From: Anaerolineales bacterium UBA2181
Lineage (GTDB): Bacteria > Chloroflexota > Anaerolineae > Promineifilales > UBA4811
Length of the DNA: 64,000 nucleotides
Direction: 5' to 3'
NCBI GenBank assembly: GCA_002328075.1
Contig: DCVT01000006.1
Coordinates: forward strand, 1 to 64,000
Of this stretch, positions 42,547 to 52,037 are shown in pieces. Within the stretch, counting starts at the first letter, position 1. Each line of letters starts with the position of its first letter. Below the pieces are notes generated by a model. The model saw nothing but the letters and a program-made list of their open reading frames with translations, had not been told where the DNA came from and did no database searches. The translations under genes and the position numbers were made by a program.

Positions 42547-42575
42547 TTTGCCGGGTTGTCAGTCAACCCGGCAAA
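42547..42575. terminator. Hairpin between convergent tRNA-Arg and rlmI
   Basis: A perfect 12-bp stem, TTTGCCGGGTTG (42547-42558) and CAACCCGGCAAA (42564-42575), with a 5-nt loop. It overlaps the last codons of rlmI. No long T-run follows on either strand, but place and stability suit a bidirectional transcription barrier. Confidence 0.6.
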
Positions 42576-43755
42576 TAACCCCCTTGAGATAGGCAGCTTC
42601 CGGAAAGGTAAGCGACACCGGGTGGTCGCCGCCCTGAGCCATCCACCCGATGATCTGTACCTCGCGCTCGCTATCCAGCGCTGCTGCGAAAAGGATCTTT
42701 TGGAAGAGGTCCGTGCTGACCGAGCCCGAGCAGGAAAAGGTGAACAGATGACCGCCGGGCCGTAGCAACCGCATTGCCAACCAGTTGATATCCTTGTACG
42801 CGCGAGCCGCACGCTCGACACCACTCTTGGATGAGGCGAATTTGGGAGGGTCCAGTACGATCAGGTCGAACTGGCGCGCGGCGTCGCGATAGTGGCGCAA
42901 CTGCTGAAAGACGTCGCCGACAACCCATTCCGGCTCCGAATTGCCGAGACCGTTCAACTCTCGGTTGCGCGTTGCCACCGCCGCCGCGGCCGGAAGTGCC
43001 TCGACGCTGGTCACTTGCCGCGCCCCTCCCCGGGCCGCATAGATGCCAAAAGCGCCGGTGTAGGCAAAGCAGTTGAGCACGTCCGCACCACGGGCATAAC
43101 ACTCCAAATGCTCCCGGTTCTCGCGTTGATCCAGATAGAAGCCGGTCTTTTGACCCCCTTTGAGGTCCACTGCAAACCGCAGACCGTTTTCCGTGATCAC
43201 GACCTCGTCAGGCGGCGCATCGCCCAGCAGCTTGCCCGTGGCCAGCATCAGGCCCTCTTTTCGCCGCACCTCCACGTCGCTGCGTTCGTAGATACCCCGG
43301 ACGTCAGGCAGGAGGTCTGCCAGGCAGTCCGCCAACTGGTTCCGCAGACGGTCCATTCCCAGAGTCAGGATTTGCATCACCAGCCAATCCCCGTATCGGT
43401 CTACGATGAGCCCGGGAAGCCCATCGGACTCGGCGTGTACCAACCGATAAGCATCGGTGTCCACACCCGTCTCAAGCAGGCGGAGACGGCGCGAGATCGA
43501 CCGCATTAGCCGGTCACGCCAAAAGTCCGCATCAATGGCAAGGTTGGGCTGCCAGGAGACCAATCGCAGAACGATCTGGGACTTGCGATTCAGGTATCCA
43601 ATAGCCAGGAACCGGCCGTCGGCCGCATGGACCGGCGTCACGCCGCCGTCCCGGATGTCGCCGTCGATGGACTGAACGGCACCTGAAAAGACCCAGGGGT
43701 GCCGGCACAGGACCGACTTTTCGCGGCCGGGCTTTAGCACTACCCGGCCGCTCAT
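42559..43755 (-). CDS. rlmI: 23S rRNA m5C methyltransferase of RlmI family
   Basis: The 398-residue protein has an N-terminal PUA-like domain (KSVLCRHPWVFSGAVQSIDGD) and a central RlmI-type segment (HAESDGLPGLIVDRYGD). The Rossmann methyltransferase follows: GQKTGFYLDQRENRE, VLNCFAYTGAFGIYAARGG (SAM motif I), VVGDVFQQL, LIVLDPPKFASSKSG and the catalytic-Cys region LFTFSCSGSV. It methylates a cytosine of 23S rRNA. Its start overlaps ligA's end by 4 nt, so the two are coupled. Confidence 0.92.
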   Translation of the reverse strand: MSGRVVLKPGREKSVLCRHPWVFSGAVQSIDGDIRDGGVTPVHAADGRFLAIGYLNRKSQIVLRLVSWQPNLAIDADFWRDRLMRSISRRLRLLETGVDTDAYRLVHAESDGLPGLIVDRYGDWLVMQILTLGMDRLRNQLADCLADLLPDVRGIYERSDVEVRRKEGLMLATGKLLGDAPPDEVVITENGLRFAVDLKGGQKTGFYLDQRENREHLECYARGADVLNCFAYTGAFGIYAARGGARQVTSVEALPAAAAVATRNRELNGLGNSEPEWVVGDVFQQLRHYRDAARQFDLIVLDPPKFASSKSGVERAARAYKDINWLAMRLLRPGGHLFTFSCSGSVSTDLFQKILFAAALDSEREVQIIGWMAQGGDHPVSLTFPEAAYLKGVICRVD

Positions 43756-45806
43756 GGTCGGATCAGCGCTCGCAGTCCCGCTTCGTCTAGCGTGGGGATG
43801 CCCAGCTGTTTGGCCTTCTCCAATTTGCTGCCCGGTTTTTCGCCTACCACCACGTAACTGGTTTTCTTGCTCACCGAGTCCGTCACCTTGCCGTCATGGT
43901 CCTGAATCAGCCGGCCTGCCTCCTCGCGCGACAGGCCAGGAAGGGTCCCGGTGATGACAAAGGCGAGTCCTGCCAATCGACCGACCTCGGTCGCCGGCGA
44001 TGTAGGCCGATCCGCCTCCATTTTGAGCCCGGCGGCGCGCAGCTTTTCCACCAAGCTGTTGTTGCGCGGAACAGAAAACCATTCGGTGATGGCCCCGGCC
44101 GTATGAGGTCCAATTCCTTCCACCGATTGCAGTTCCTCACTGGACGCGCTGGAGAGCGCCGCCAGTGAGTCGAAACGCGCCGCGAGCAACTCTGAAACTG
44201 CAACCCCAACCCCGCGTATTCCCAGCGCAGCAATCAGGCGAGCCAGAGGCCGTTCTCGAGAGGCCTCGATGCCTGCCAGCAGGTTGGCAGTCTTTCTTTC
44301 CTTATGGCCCTCCAACTCCAATAGATCCGCGGCCGTGAGGTAATACAGGTCAGCTACGTCCCGAACCAGCCCTCGCTCAACCAGCACTTCAGCAGTTCGG
44401 GACCCCAGGGATTCGATGTCCATGGCACCCCGGCTGACAAAATACTCCACCAGGCGGACCAGTTGCGCCGGGCAACCGGCGTTGATGCAGTAGATAGCCA
44501 CCTCACCCTGCAGCCGGATCAGGGGTTCACCACACGAAGGGCAGCGCCCAGGCGGCTGTATCGGTTGTTCCGCGCCGCTTCGGAGGGCCACTACCGGACC
44601 TACCACATACGGGATGACGTCGCCCGCTCGCTTGACAATCACCCGGTCCCCCAACCGGATGTCCTTGCGGGCAATGTCATCATAATTGTGCAGCGTCGCC
44701 TGTTTCACCATGACTCCGCCCACCTCAACCGGCTCGAGGATAGCCAGCGGGTTCACGGATCCTGTACGGCCGACGTTGACCTCTATGGCCAGCAGTCGAG
44801 TAGTTTTTTCGCGAGCCGGGAACTTGAGTGCTGTGGCACCACGGGGGTCCTTACCCACCACCCCCAGGGCCTGCCGCGTCGCCAGGTGGTTCACCTTGAC
44901 CACCACGCCATCAATCTCAAAATCCAACTGGTCACGCCGATCCATCCACTCGAGGTAGTACTGGCCCACGGCTTCCAGGTCTTGGCAATGTGCAGTGTGG
45001 GGCGAAGCTGGGAATCCCAACTTGCAGAGATAATCCATGACCTCAACTTGGGTTTCCAGGGCCAAACCGTCAGCTGCCACGACGTCATAACAATACAGCG
45101 CCAGGGGACGGCCGGCAGTCACGGACGGATCCAGTTGGCGCAAGGAGCCGGCCGCAGCATTGCGTGGATTGGCAAAGGGCTTGTCGCCGGCCGCCACCAG
45201 ACGTGCGTTCATCTCTTCAAAGTCTGACCGGTTGATGAACACTTCGCCGCGCACTACCAGCCATGAGGGAGGCTCAACCTCAGCAACCGGACTGGCGGGG
45301 GCCGAGCCAACGGGCACCCGGAGTGGCAGACTGTGAATGGTGCGCAGGTTGGCGGTTATGTCTTCACCCACCTCTCCGTTGCCCCGCGTAGCTCCGCGCA
45401 CAAACCGCCCTTGCTCATAGTGTAAAACAACCGATAGGCCGTCGAATTTAGGCTCTGCCACATAGTCCAGGTGGGTTTCTGCGGGCAGCATCCGACCGAT
45501 GCGCACACGCCACGCGCGAAGGTCGGAAAGATCAAAGCAATTGCTCAGGCTCAGTATGGGGGCCGGATGGACCAACTTGGCGAATTTGTCAGTAGGCTCA
45601 GCCCCAACCCGTTGTGAAGGCGAATCAGGCCTGATCAGCTCGGGGTGGGCTTTCTCCAGCGCCAGCAACTCGTGGTACAGCGCGTCGTACTCGGCGTCAC
45701 TGATGACCGGATCATCGAGGACATGGTACCGATAGTTGTGGAAATTCACCTGCCGGACCAACTCATCGATCCGGCCGGTCACACTATCGCTCCTCGTCGC
45801 ACTCAC
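43752..45806 (-). CDS. ligA: NAD-dependent DNA ligase LigA
   Basis: The 684-residue protein has the Ia domain (LVRQVNFHNYRYHVLDDPVI, SDAEYDALYHELLALE) and the adenylation motif AEPKFDGLSVVLHYEQG with the lysine nucleophile. RGNGEVGEDIT, the OB domain (GDRVIVKRAGDVIPYVVG) and a Cys4 zinc finger (CPSCGEPL...CINAGCPAQ) follow. The C-terminus has helix-hairpin-helix repeats and a BRCT domain (FVITGTLPGLSREEA). GTG 45806 is preferred because it overlaps the upstream stop as GTGA; the frame is open to 45842. Confidence 0.95.
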   Translation of the reverse strand: MSATRSDSVTGRIDELVRQVNFHNYRYHVLDDPVISDAEYDALYHELLALEKAHPELIRPDSPSQRVGAEPTDKFAKLVHPAPILSLSNCFDLSDLRAWRVRIGRMLPAETHLDYVAEPKFDGLSVVLHYEQGRFVRGATRGNGEVGEDITANLRTIHSLPLRVPVGSAPASPVAEVEPPSWLVVRGEVFINRSDFEEMNARLVAAGDKPFANPRNAAAGSLRQLDPSVTAGRPLALYCYDVVAADGLALETQVEVMDYLCKLGFPASPHTAHCQDLEAVGQYYLEWMDRRDQLDFEIDGVVVKVNHLATRQALGVVGKDPRGATALKFPAREKTTRLLAIEVNVGRTGSVNPLAILEPVEVGGVMVKQATLHNYDDIARKDIRLGDRVIVKRAGDVIPYVVGPVVALRSGAEQPIQPPGRCPSCGEPLIRLQGEVAIYCINAGCPAQLVRLVEYFVSRGAMDIESLGSRTAEVLVERGLVRDVADLYYLTAADLLELEGHKERKTANLLAGIEASRERPLARLIAALGIRGVGVAVSELLAARFDSLAALSSASSEELQSVEGIGPHTAGAITEWFSVPRNNSLVEKLRAAGLKMEADRPTSPATEVGRLAGLAFVITGTLPGLSREEAGRLIQDHDGKVTDSVSKKTSYVVVGEKPGSKLEKAKQLGIPTLDEAGLRALIRP

Positions 45807-46402
45807 GGTTCGATGGCCTCTATGAAATCTTGCACTGCCCACCCTTCTGTCCCGTCCTCAGTGACCAACTCCCACCAGGTAAACCCCTCGGCGTCCTGAG
45901 GCCCGCCCGAGACTGTAAGCTCGGTGCCGTCAGGTATCAGCTGGATGATATTCGAAGGATTCACCACCGGTTCGCTGCGGAGGTTCAGGCCGACGCTGGT
46001 GTTCACCACAGTGACTTGGGCGCCAATATAAAAGGTCCCGGGAGCTGGCGCGGACGTCTCGATGGTCACCTGCGGCGCCGGGGTGGACACAACCGTCATT
46101 GGCGCCGCAGAAGGTTCGGGGGTCAGCGGCACCACCGTAGCAACGCTGGCTGTCGGAGCAGCAAACGTGGCCGTGTTGATTACCGGTGGCAAGGTCGGCT
46201 GGGATTGTGCTGGTTGCGTGTCCAGGAACAGCCGTGCCCACAGCACCGCTACCGCGATGGCCAGAATCGTCACGATGGCGCCCAGGCCGATCCACAGCCA
46301 GGGCGGCGATGGACGGGCCGCGCGCCCACTTACCCTTTGGGCATGGGGGGGTGATTCCGAACGGTCCTTGCGCGGGTCGGGGGGGATCTGGTATGTGGCC
46401 AT
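45803..46402 (-). CDS. Single-span membrane protein with extracellular SH3 (SH3b) domain
   Basis: The 199-residue protein starts MATYQIPPDP, with one helix (about 38-60, LWIGLGAIVTILAIAVAVLWA). A Thr/Pro/Val-rich stalk and a C-terminal bacterial SH3 domain (GLNLRSEPVVNPSNIIQLIPDGTELTV, WWELVTEDGTEGWAVQDF) follow. SH3b domains bind cell wall or are adaptors. ATG 46402 is preceded by GGAGG; an upstream in-frame start is weaker. The stop overlaps the ligA GTG. A related SH3 ending occurs in the protein at 52038. Confidence 0.82.
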   Translation of the reverse strand: MATYQIPPDPRKDRSESPPHAQRVSGRAARPSPPWLWIGLGAIVTILAIAVAVLWARLFLDTQPAQSQPTLPPVINTATFAAPTASVATVVPLTPEPSAAPMTVVSTPAPQVTIETSAPAPGTFYIGAQVTVVNTSVGLNLRSEPVVNPSNIIQLIPDGTELTVSGGPQDAEGFTWWELVTEDGTEGWAVQDFIEAIEP

Positions 46403-46445
46403 CTCATTCCTCCATGGTCGACGGGCATCGGCATCGATGGCACGC

Positions 46446-46474
46446 ATTATAGCAGGGAACGGGATCCGTGACAA
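46446..46474 (-). promoter_or_regulatory. Promoter for the SH3-ligA-rlmI unit (minus strand)
   Basis: Minus-strand TTGTCA (46474-46469), 17-nt spacer ending in TGC, TATAAT (46451-46446). It is back-to-back with the promoter of the alkyltransferase-like gene. Confidence 0.7.
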
Positions 46475-46482
46475 AGCAGGTC

Positions 46483-46510
46483 TTGCTCAACGCCCAAGCA
46501 GCGTTATAAT
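46483..46510 (+). promoter_or_regulatory. Promoter of the alkyltransferase-like gene
   Basis: TTGCTC (46483-46488), 16-nt spacer, TATAAT (46505-46510). The ATG is only 6 nt past the -10 box, so the message is predicted to be leaderless. Confidence 0.65.
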
Positions 46511-46516
46511 CCGGGC

Positions 46517-46951
46517 ATGAAGGCTCAAGTTACACAAGCCACCTATCGCCAGCAGGTATTTGACATCGTCCGGCAGGTGCCGGCCGGCAAGGTCATCACC
46601 TACCGTCGGGTCGCAGCGATGATCGCACCGCCAGTCGATCTGGACCAGCACGCCTACGTCAGGATCGGCTCACAGTGGGTCGGCCGGGCGTTGCACGTAG
46701 CCCCGGAAGGAGTGCCCTGGCACCGAGTCATCAACAGCCGGGGGCAGATCAGCCTGCCGGCCGGCAGTCGGGGTGCAGCTATCCAGCGTCTCCGGTTGGA
46801 GGCAGAAGGAATTCAGTTCGACCGGAACGGCCGCGTTGACTTGAGAACGTTCGGTTGGACCGGATCGCCTGACCCTCAGCTCATAGAACAGGGTCCCGTC
46901 CCCGTCCCGCCAGCGTCTGCTCAAAACGCCGACCGACCCCGGCTCGTCTGA
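46517..46951 (+). CDS. Alkyltransferase-like protein (ATL) of the MGMT family
   Basis: The 144-residue protein has the MGMT/Ada DNA-binding helix-turn-helix (YRQQVFDIVRQVPAGKVITYRRVAAMI). The active-site loop reads VPWHRVINSRG instead of PCHRV: the alkyl-accepting Cys is Trp. That defines ATL proteins, which bind alkylated guanine and recruit nucleotide-excision repair rather than reverting the lesion. uvrB and uvrC are 1.2 kb downstream on the same strand, fitting that role. The C-terminal 25 residues are Pro-rich and unstructured. Confidence 0.9.
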   Translation: MKAQVTQATYRQQVFDIVRQVPAGKVITYRRVAAMIAPPVDLDQHAYVRIGSQWVGRALHVAPEGVPWHRVINSRGQISLPAGSRGAAIQRLRLEAEGIQFDRNGRVDLRTFGWTGSPDPQLIEQGPVPVPPASAQNADRPRLV

Positions 46952-47012
46952 ACGCCTGTCTCCGGAATTGAGCTGGTCATCGCGCCGATCGACTGACAAA
47001 AGCGAGTTACTG

Positions 47013-48107
47013 ATGTTGTTCGAGTACAAGGGTCACATTCACATCCACACCCGCTTTTCCGACGGAAGTCGCCTTCACGCCGACATATGCCGCGAGGCCA
47101 TTGCCGCCGGCCTGGACTTTCTGATCATCACTGACCACAATGTGTGGGTTGACGGCCTTGAGGGTTACTATGGCGACGACCGAGACGGCCGCGTGTTGCT
47201 GTTGGTTGGCGAAGAGGTGCATGATGTGCGGCGCCAACCACCCGGCAACCACTGCCTGGTCTTCGGTGCCGGGCAGGAGATGGCCCAACACGCATCTGAT
47301 CCCCAGGCGATGATCGATGCCGTCAACGCCACCGGTGGTTTCTGCTTTCTCGCGCATCCGATTGAGATTGGATCGAGCCTGCTACGTGGTGGCGAGCTTG
47401 ACCCGCTCGGTTGGCAGGATTGGGAGGTGACGGGTTACACCGGCCTGGAGATCTGGAACTATATGAGCGAGTTCAAAAGCCACCTGACCGGAAAGCTGGC
47501 CGCGATTCGGTCCTCATACCAACCGCAGCGGTACATTCGCGGGCCATTTGGCGACACGCTGAAGCAATGGGACTCTTTGCTTTCCCAGGGCAGGCAGGTG
47601 GCCTGCATCGGCGGAGGGGACGTCCATGGCAGTACCTATCACCTCGGCCCTTTGGAACGGACAGTTTTTCCGTATCGTTCTGTTTTCCAATCGTTGAACA
47701 CACACCTGCTGACGCCGAAACCACTGACCGGCGAACTGAATCAGGACCGGGACCTGGTTCTTTCAGCATTGCGCCAGGGACATGGCTGGGTTGGTTACGA
47801 TGCCGCTGGCGAGACTGCCGGTTTCCGCTTTAGCGGGCAGGGCTTTCGTCGTGAGGGCATCATGGGCGACGTGATAGCGTTGTCCAGGGGGGGCCTGACG
47901 CTCCAGGTTACCTCACCCGAGCTGGGGCACATTCGGCTGCTCTGCAACGGGACAGTGGTGGCCGAGACTGCCGGGCGGACGAACCTGCTCTTCCAGACCA
48001 GCGAGCCGGGGGCATATCGAGCAGAGGTATTCACGCGGTTTGCCGGCGACAAACGGGGCTGGATCTATAGCAACCCGATTTACGTTCGGCGACGGGCGCA
48101 GTCGTAG
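47013..48107 (+). CDS. PHP-domain metallohydrolase
   Basis: The 364-residue protein has the PHP metal-binding motifs in order: GHIHIHTRFSDGSR, FLIITDHNVW, LLVGEEVHDV, FCFLAHPIEIG and GGGDVHGS. A C-terminal beta-sandwich-like part follows (GGLTLQVTSPELGHIRLLCNG). PHP proteins cleave phosphoesters with two or three metal ions; the substrate is unknown. ATG 47013 is taken as the start because homology begins at once; the frame extends upstream to 46968. Confidence 0.85.
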   Translation: MLFEYKGHIHIHTRFSDGSRLHADICREAIAAGLDFLIITDHNVWVDGLEGYYGDDRDGRVLLLVGEEVHDVRRQPPGNHCLVFGAGQEMAQHASDPQAMIDAVNATGGFCFLAHPIEIGSSLLRGGELDPLGWQDWEVTGYTGLEIWNYMSEFKSHLTGKLAAIRSSYQPQRYIRGPFGDTLKQWDSLLSQGRQVACIGGGDVHGSTYHLGPLERTVFPYRSVFQSLNTHLLTPKPLTGELNQDRDLVLSALRQGHGWVGYDAAGETAGFRFSGQGFRREGIMGDVIALSRGGLTLQVTSPELGHIRLLCNGTVVAETAGRTNLLFQTSEPGAYRAEVFTRFAGDKRGWIYSNPIYVRRRAQS

Positions 48108-48143
48108 GCCGGTTGACCTTGTGATGCTTTAGGAAAGCGCTAG

Positions 48144-50126
48144 ATGCCTGATTTCGACCTTGTCTCACCTTTTGAGCCAACCGGTGACCAGCCGCAAGCC
48201 ATACAAGGCCTGTTGAACGGGCTGAAACAGGGATACCGTAACCAGACCCTGCTAGGGGCGACCGGAACCGGAAAGACCTTCGCCATAGCCCGCGTCATTC
48301 AGGAGACCAAACGCCCCACCCTGGTCATGGCGCATAACAAAACGCTTGCAGCCCAACTCTACTCCGAGTTCCGCGAATTCTTTCCTCACAACGCAGTCGA
48401 GTACTTTGTGAGCTACTATGACTATTATCAGCCGGAGGCCTATATCCCGCGGCAGGACCTGTACATCGAAAAGGAGACCCAGATCAATGAGGATATTGAA
48501 CGGATGCGCCTGGCAGCCACGACTGCCTTGCTGAGCCGGCGCGACGTCATCATCGTCGCATCGGTCTCCTGCATCTATGGCATTGGCAGTCCGGCCGCTT
48601 ACGGTCAGGTTGTCCTTCGGTTGGCCCTTGGAGAGCACCATCGCAGGGATACCACACTCCGGCATTTGGTGGAGATCCAGTATGGTCGGAACGATTACGA
48701 ATTGCGCCGCGGCACATTTCGCGTCCGCGGGGACACCTTGGAGGTGTTCCCGGCGTATGCGCAATCGGCATACAGGGTGAGCTTCTGGGGAGACGAAATC
48801 GAGCGGATCACAGAGATCGACACGCTGACCGGCGAGGTCCTCCATGAGCTGGAGCAGGTCGAGATATTCCCTGCCAAACAGTTCATGATGCCGGAGGAGA
48901 ATTTGCGAAAGGCCCTCCACGATATTGAACAGGAACTTGAACAGCAGATCGCTTTCTTCAAGCGTAGCGAGCTGTTGCTGGAGGCGCAACGCATTGAGCA
49001 ACGCACCCGCTACGATCTGGAGATGCTGCGCGAGGTCGGATACTGCTCGGGAATCGAGAACTATTCGCGCCACCTGGACCAGCGACCGGCCGGAAGCCCG
49101 CCGTGGACCCTGTTGGACTATTTTCCGGCCGACTACCTCTTGGTGATCGATGAATCCCACATGACCATCCCGCAGATCCGAGGGATGTTTGGCGGGGATC
49201 GTACGCGCAAACAGACACTGGTGGATTACGGTTTCCGTCTGCCAAGCGCCCTGGACAACCGTCCCCTGAACTTTGAGGAATTCGACGCCCGCGTGAACCA
49301 GGCGATTTTCACGTCTGCCACGCCGGGGCCGTACGAGCGCGAGCGGTCGCAGCAGGTAGTTGATCAGGTGATCAGGCCCACTGGCGTGGTGGACCCCGAG
49401 ATTGAGATGCGACCGGTTAAGGGTCAGATCGACAACCTCCTGGGCGAAATCCAGAACCGCGTCGAAAACGGCCAGCGTGTGTTGGTTACGACCCTGACCA
49501 AGCGAATGGCGGAGGATCTTGCCGATTATCTGACAGAACTGGGGACCAAGGTGCATTATCTCCATTCTGAGATTGACACGTTGGAGCGGGTAGATATCCT
49601 GCGCGACCTGCGTCTGGGGGTGTTTGACGTTGTCGTCGGAATCAACCTTCTGCGTGAGGGATTGGACCTGCCGGAGGTGAGCCTGGTGGCCATTCTGGAC
49701 GCCGACAAGGAGGGATTTCTGCGCAGCGAGCAGGCCTTGATCCAGACCATTGGCCGCGCGGCCCGCCATGTGGACGGCAAAGTCATCATGTACGCGGACC
49801 GGGTGACCGACTCCATGGCGCGGGCCCTCGGCGAGACCGACCGCCGCCGTGCCAAGCAGTTGGCGTACAACCAAGAACACGGCATTGAACCACGGACAGT
49901 AATCAAAGAGATCCGCGACCTGACGGCCACGCTTCTCTACCAGCGCCGGGACGCGCAGCCGGAGCCGCTGCCCACTCTGTTACAACTGCCTCGCCACGAG
50001 CTGACGCGGCTTATCCACGATCTGGAGCAGCAGATGAAAGAGGCAGCCCGAAAACTCGAGTTCGAGAAAGCAGCGGCACTGCGCGACCAGATCATCGAGC
50101 TCAGAAACGAGTTGGATGAGCCATGA
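48144..50126 (+). CDS. uvrB: Excinuclease ABC subunit B
   Basis: The 660-residue helicase-like damage verifier of nucleotide-excision repair shows FEPTGDQPQAI and Walker A (LGATGTGKTFAIA). The beta-hairpin that clamps DNA (YYDYYQPEAYIP), Walker B DESHMT, motif V/VI (GINLLREGLDLPE, QTIGRAARH) and a C-terminal UVR domain for UvrC contact (RKLEFEKAAALRDQI) are also present. Length is normal. uvrC follows after 63 nt. Confidence 0.97.
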   Translation: MPDFDLVSPFEPTGDQPQAIQGLLNGLKQGYRNQTLLGATGTGKTFAIARVIQETKRPTLVMAHNKTLAAQLYSEFREFFPHNAVEYFVSYYDYYQPEAYIPRQDLYIEKETQINEDIERMRLAATTALLSRRDVIIVASVSCIYGIGSPAAYGQVVLRLALGEHHRRDTTLRHLVEIQYGRNDYELRRGTFRVRGDTLEVFPAYAQSAYRVSFWGDEIERITEIDTLTGEVLHELEQVEIFPAKQFMMPEENLRKALHDIEQELEQQIAFFKRSELLLEAQRIEQRTRYDLEMLREVGYCSGIENYSRHLDQRPAGSPPWTLLDYFPADYLLVIDESHMTIPQIRGMFGGDRTRKQTLVDYGFRLPSALDNRPLNFEEFDARVNQAIFTSATPGPYERERSQQVVDQVIRPTGVVDPEIEMRPVKGQIDNLLGEIQNRVENGQRVLVTTLTKRMAEDLADYLTELGTKVHYLHSEIDTLERVDILRDLRLGVFDVVVGINLLREGLDLPEVSLVAILDADKEGFLRSEQALIQTIGRAARHVDGKVIMYADRVTDSMARALGETDRRRAKQLAYNQEHGIEPRTVIKEIRDLTATLLYQRRDAQPEPLPTLLQLPRHELTRLIHDLEQQMKEAARKLEFEKAAALRDQIIELRNELDEP

Positions 50127-50189
50127 GACTGCGAGGGCAGGCTGCGACGCCCGACCGCTGTGGCGGCTTTACCGCGATAACCAGCAAGA

Positions 50190-52037
50190 ATGTCCAGTCC
50201 TGAAAGACTGCTAGGCATCCTCAACAACCTCCCTGCCAGGCCCGGCGTCTATCTGATGAAAAACGGGCGTGGCGAGGTTATCTACGTGGGCAAAGCCATC
50301 AACCTGCGTAGTCGGGTCCGCTCATATTTCCACAACTCGGTTGACTATCCCAAGGTGACGCGGATGGTGCGTCACATCGAGGAGATCGAGTTCATCATCA
50401 CGGATTCCGAGTTGGAAGCGCTGATCCTGGAGATGAACCTGATCAAGCGCTACCGACCCCGGTTCAACGTTCGCCTCAAGGACGACAAACGATATCCCTA
50501 TATCAAGGTTCACTGGGCGGCCGACTTTCCCACTGTCACCATCACCCGCCGCATGGTCAAGGACGGCTCGCGGTATTTTGGACCCTACACCTCTGCTTGG
50601 GCAGTGCACCAGACACTGGATCTGCTGCGCCGCATCTTTCCCTACCTCACGTGCAACCGCGAGATCACCGGCCGGGATGTGCGGGCGTGCCTCTACTTTG
50701 ACATCAAGTTATGCGGCGGGCCCTGCATCGGTGCAGTGGGTCGACAAGACTACCGCGCCACCATACAGGGTCTGGTGGATTTTCTGGCAGGTCACGGTAG
50801 CCAGGTGATAGACCAGCTGCAAAAGGCGATGCTGGCAGCCTCTGAGGAGCTCCAGTTCGAGAGGGCGGCCCACTTGCGCGATCAACTGACTGCCATCCGG
50901 CAGGTCGTCGAAAAACAAAAGGTGGTCTCGATGGCTGGAACCGATCAGGACGTCATCGCCTTTGCCCGCGATGACGGCGCCGCATGTGCTCAGGTCTTTT
51001 TTATCCGCGACGGCAAGCTGATCGGCCGGGAGCACTTTGTGCTGGATGGCACAGAGGATGAAGACTGCACCACCATCATCAGTGAGTTTGTCAAGCAGTT
51101 CTACGACGATGCGGCTTATGTGCCACCTGAGGTTCTTCTACCTGACCACGTGGCGGAGGCTGATATCATCGAGCAGTGGCTGGCAAAGCGACGTGGCACC
51201 AAGGTGTCTCTGCGCGTCCCAAAGCGTGGGCAGAAACGCGAGTTGGTGAAGATGGCATCCACCAATGCTGCAGAAACCCTATCTGTTCTCCGCTCGCAGT
51301 GGGAAGCCGACCAGAACCGGTTCGTTCAAGCGCTTCACGAGCTTCAGGTTGCGCTGGGCCTGGCCGAACCACCCGGACGCATAGAGTGTTACGACATAAG
51401 CACCATCCAGGGCACGGCTACAACGGGCAGCATGGTGGTGTTCGCTCAGGGAGTGCCCCGCAAGAGTGATTACCGACGGTTCATCGTGCGCGGTAGCCAG
51501 GCCTCCAGCGATCTGGAATCCATGCGCCAGGTCCTGACCCGCCGATTTAACCGGTGGCAGGCAACCAGAGAGGCCTTGCCACCGCAAAAGGGCGATGCGG
51601 TGTGGGCGCTGCTGCCTGACCTCCTGGTTGTAGACGGCGGCCTGGGCCAGTTGGGGGTCGCAGTCGAGGTTCTAAGCAACGTGGGATTGTTGGAGCGCGT
51701 TCCGGTCGCTGCCTTGGCCAAACAGCACGAAGAGATCTTTATTCCTGCGAAAGCAGAGTCGATCTTGCTTCCGCGCCGTTCACAGGCGCTGTACCTGATC
51801 CAGCGCATACGGGATGAAGCCCATCGATTCGCCGTCACCCATCACCGAGAGCAACGGGAAAAGGCGGGGGTAGCGTCGGTACTTGATTCGATTCCCGGAG
51901 TGGGACCCAAGCGTAGGATAGCCTTGCTGAAGACCTTTGGCAGCGTCAACCGCATCCGGACGGCAACTGTGGAGGAAATCGCCGCCGTACCGGGACTCCC
52001 GCTTCAGGTAGCGGAGATAATCAAAGCGCTTCTTTGA
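50190..52037 (+). CDS. uvrC: Excinuclease ABC subunit C
   Basis: The 615-residue nuclease makes both incisions in nucleotide-excision repair. It has the N-terminal GIY-YIG domain (PGVYLMKNGRGEVIYVGKAINLRSRV), a Cys-containing hinge (LTCNREITGRDVRACLYFDIKLCGGPC) and a UVR motif (EELQFERAAHLRDQL). The RNase-H-like domain with catalytic Asp residues (IECYDISTIQGT, LLVVDGGLGQL, H in HHREQRE) and a C-terminal tandem helix-hairpin-helix (IPGVGPKRRIALLKTFGS) follow. It abuts the convergent next gene. Confidence 0.97.
   Translation: MSSPERLLGILNNLPARPGVYLMKNGRGEVIYVGKAINLRSRVRSYFHNSVDYPKVTRMVRHIEEIEFIITDSELEALILEMNLIKRYRPRFNVRLKDDKRYPYIKVHWAADFPTVTITRRMVKDGSRYFGPYTSAWAVHQTLDLLRRIFPYLTCNREITGRDVRACLYFDIKLCGGPCIGAVGRQDYRATIQGLVDFLAGHGSQVIDQLQKAMLAASEELQFERAAHLRDQLTAIRQVVEKQKVVSMAGTDQDVIAFARDDGAACAQVFFIRDGKLIGREHFVLDGTEDEDCTTIISEFVKQFYDDAAYVPPEVLLPDHVAEADIIEQWLAKRRGTKVSLRVPKRGQKRELVKMASTNAAETLSVLRSQWEADQNRFVQALHELQVALGLAEPPGRIECYDISTIQGTATTGSMVVFAQGVPRKSDYRRFIVRGSQASSDLESMRQVLTRRFNRWQATREALPPQKGDAVWALLPDLLVVDGGLGQLGVAVEVLSNVGLLERVPVAALAKQHEEIFIPAKAESILLPRRSQALYLIQRIRDEAHRFAVTHHREQREKAGVASVLDSIPGVGPKRRIALLKTFGSVNRIRTATVEEIAAVPGLPLQVAEIIKALL

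Noticed and set aside
48252..49880. 542-codon open frame on the minus strand
   Set aside because: It is antisense to uvrB, has no ribosome-binding site and no recognisable domain.
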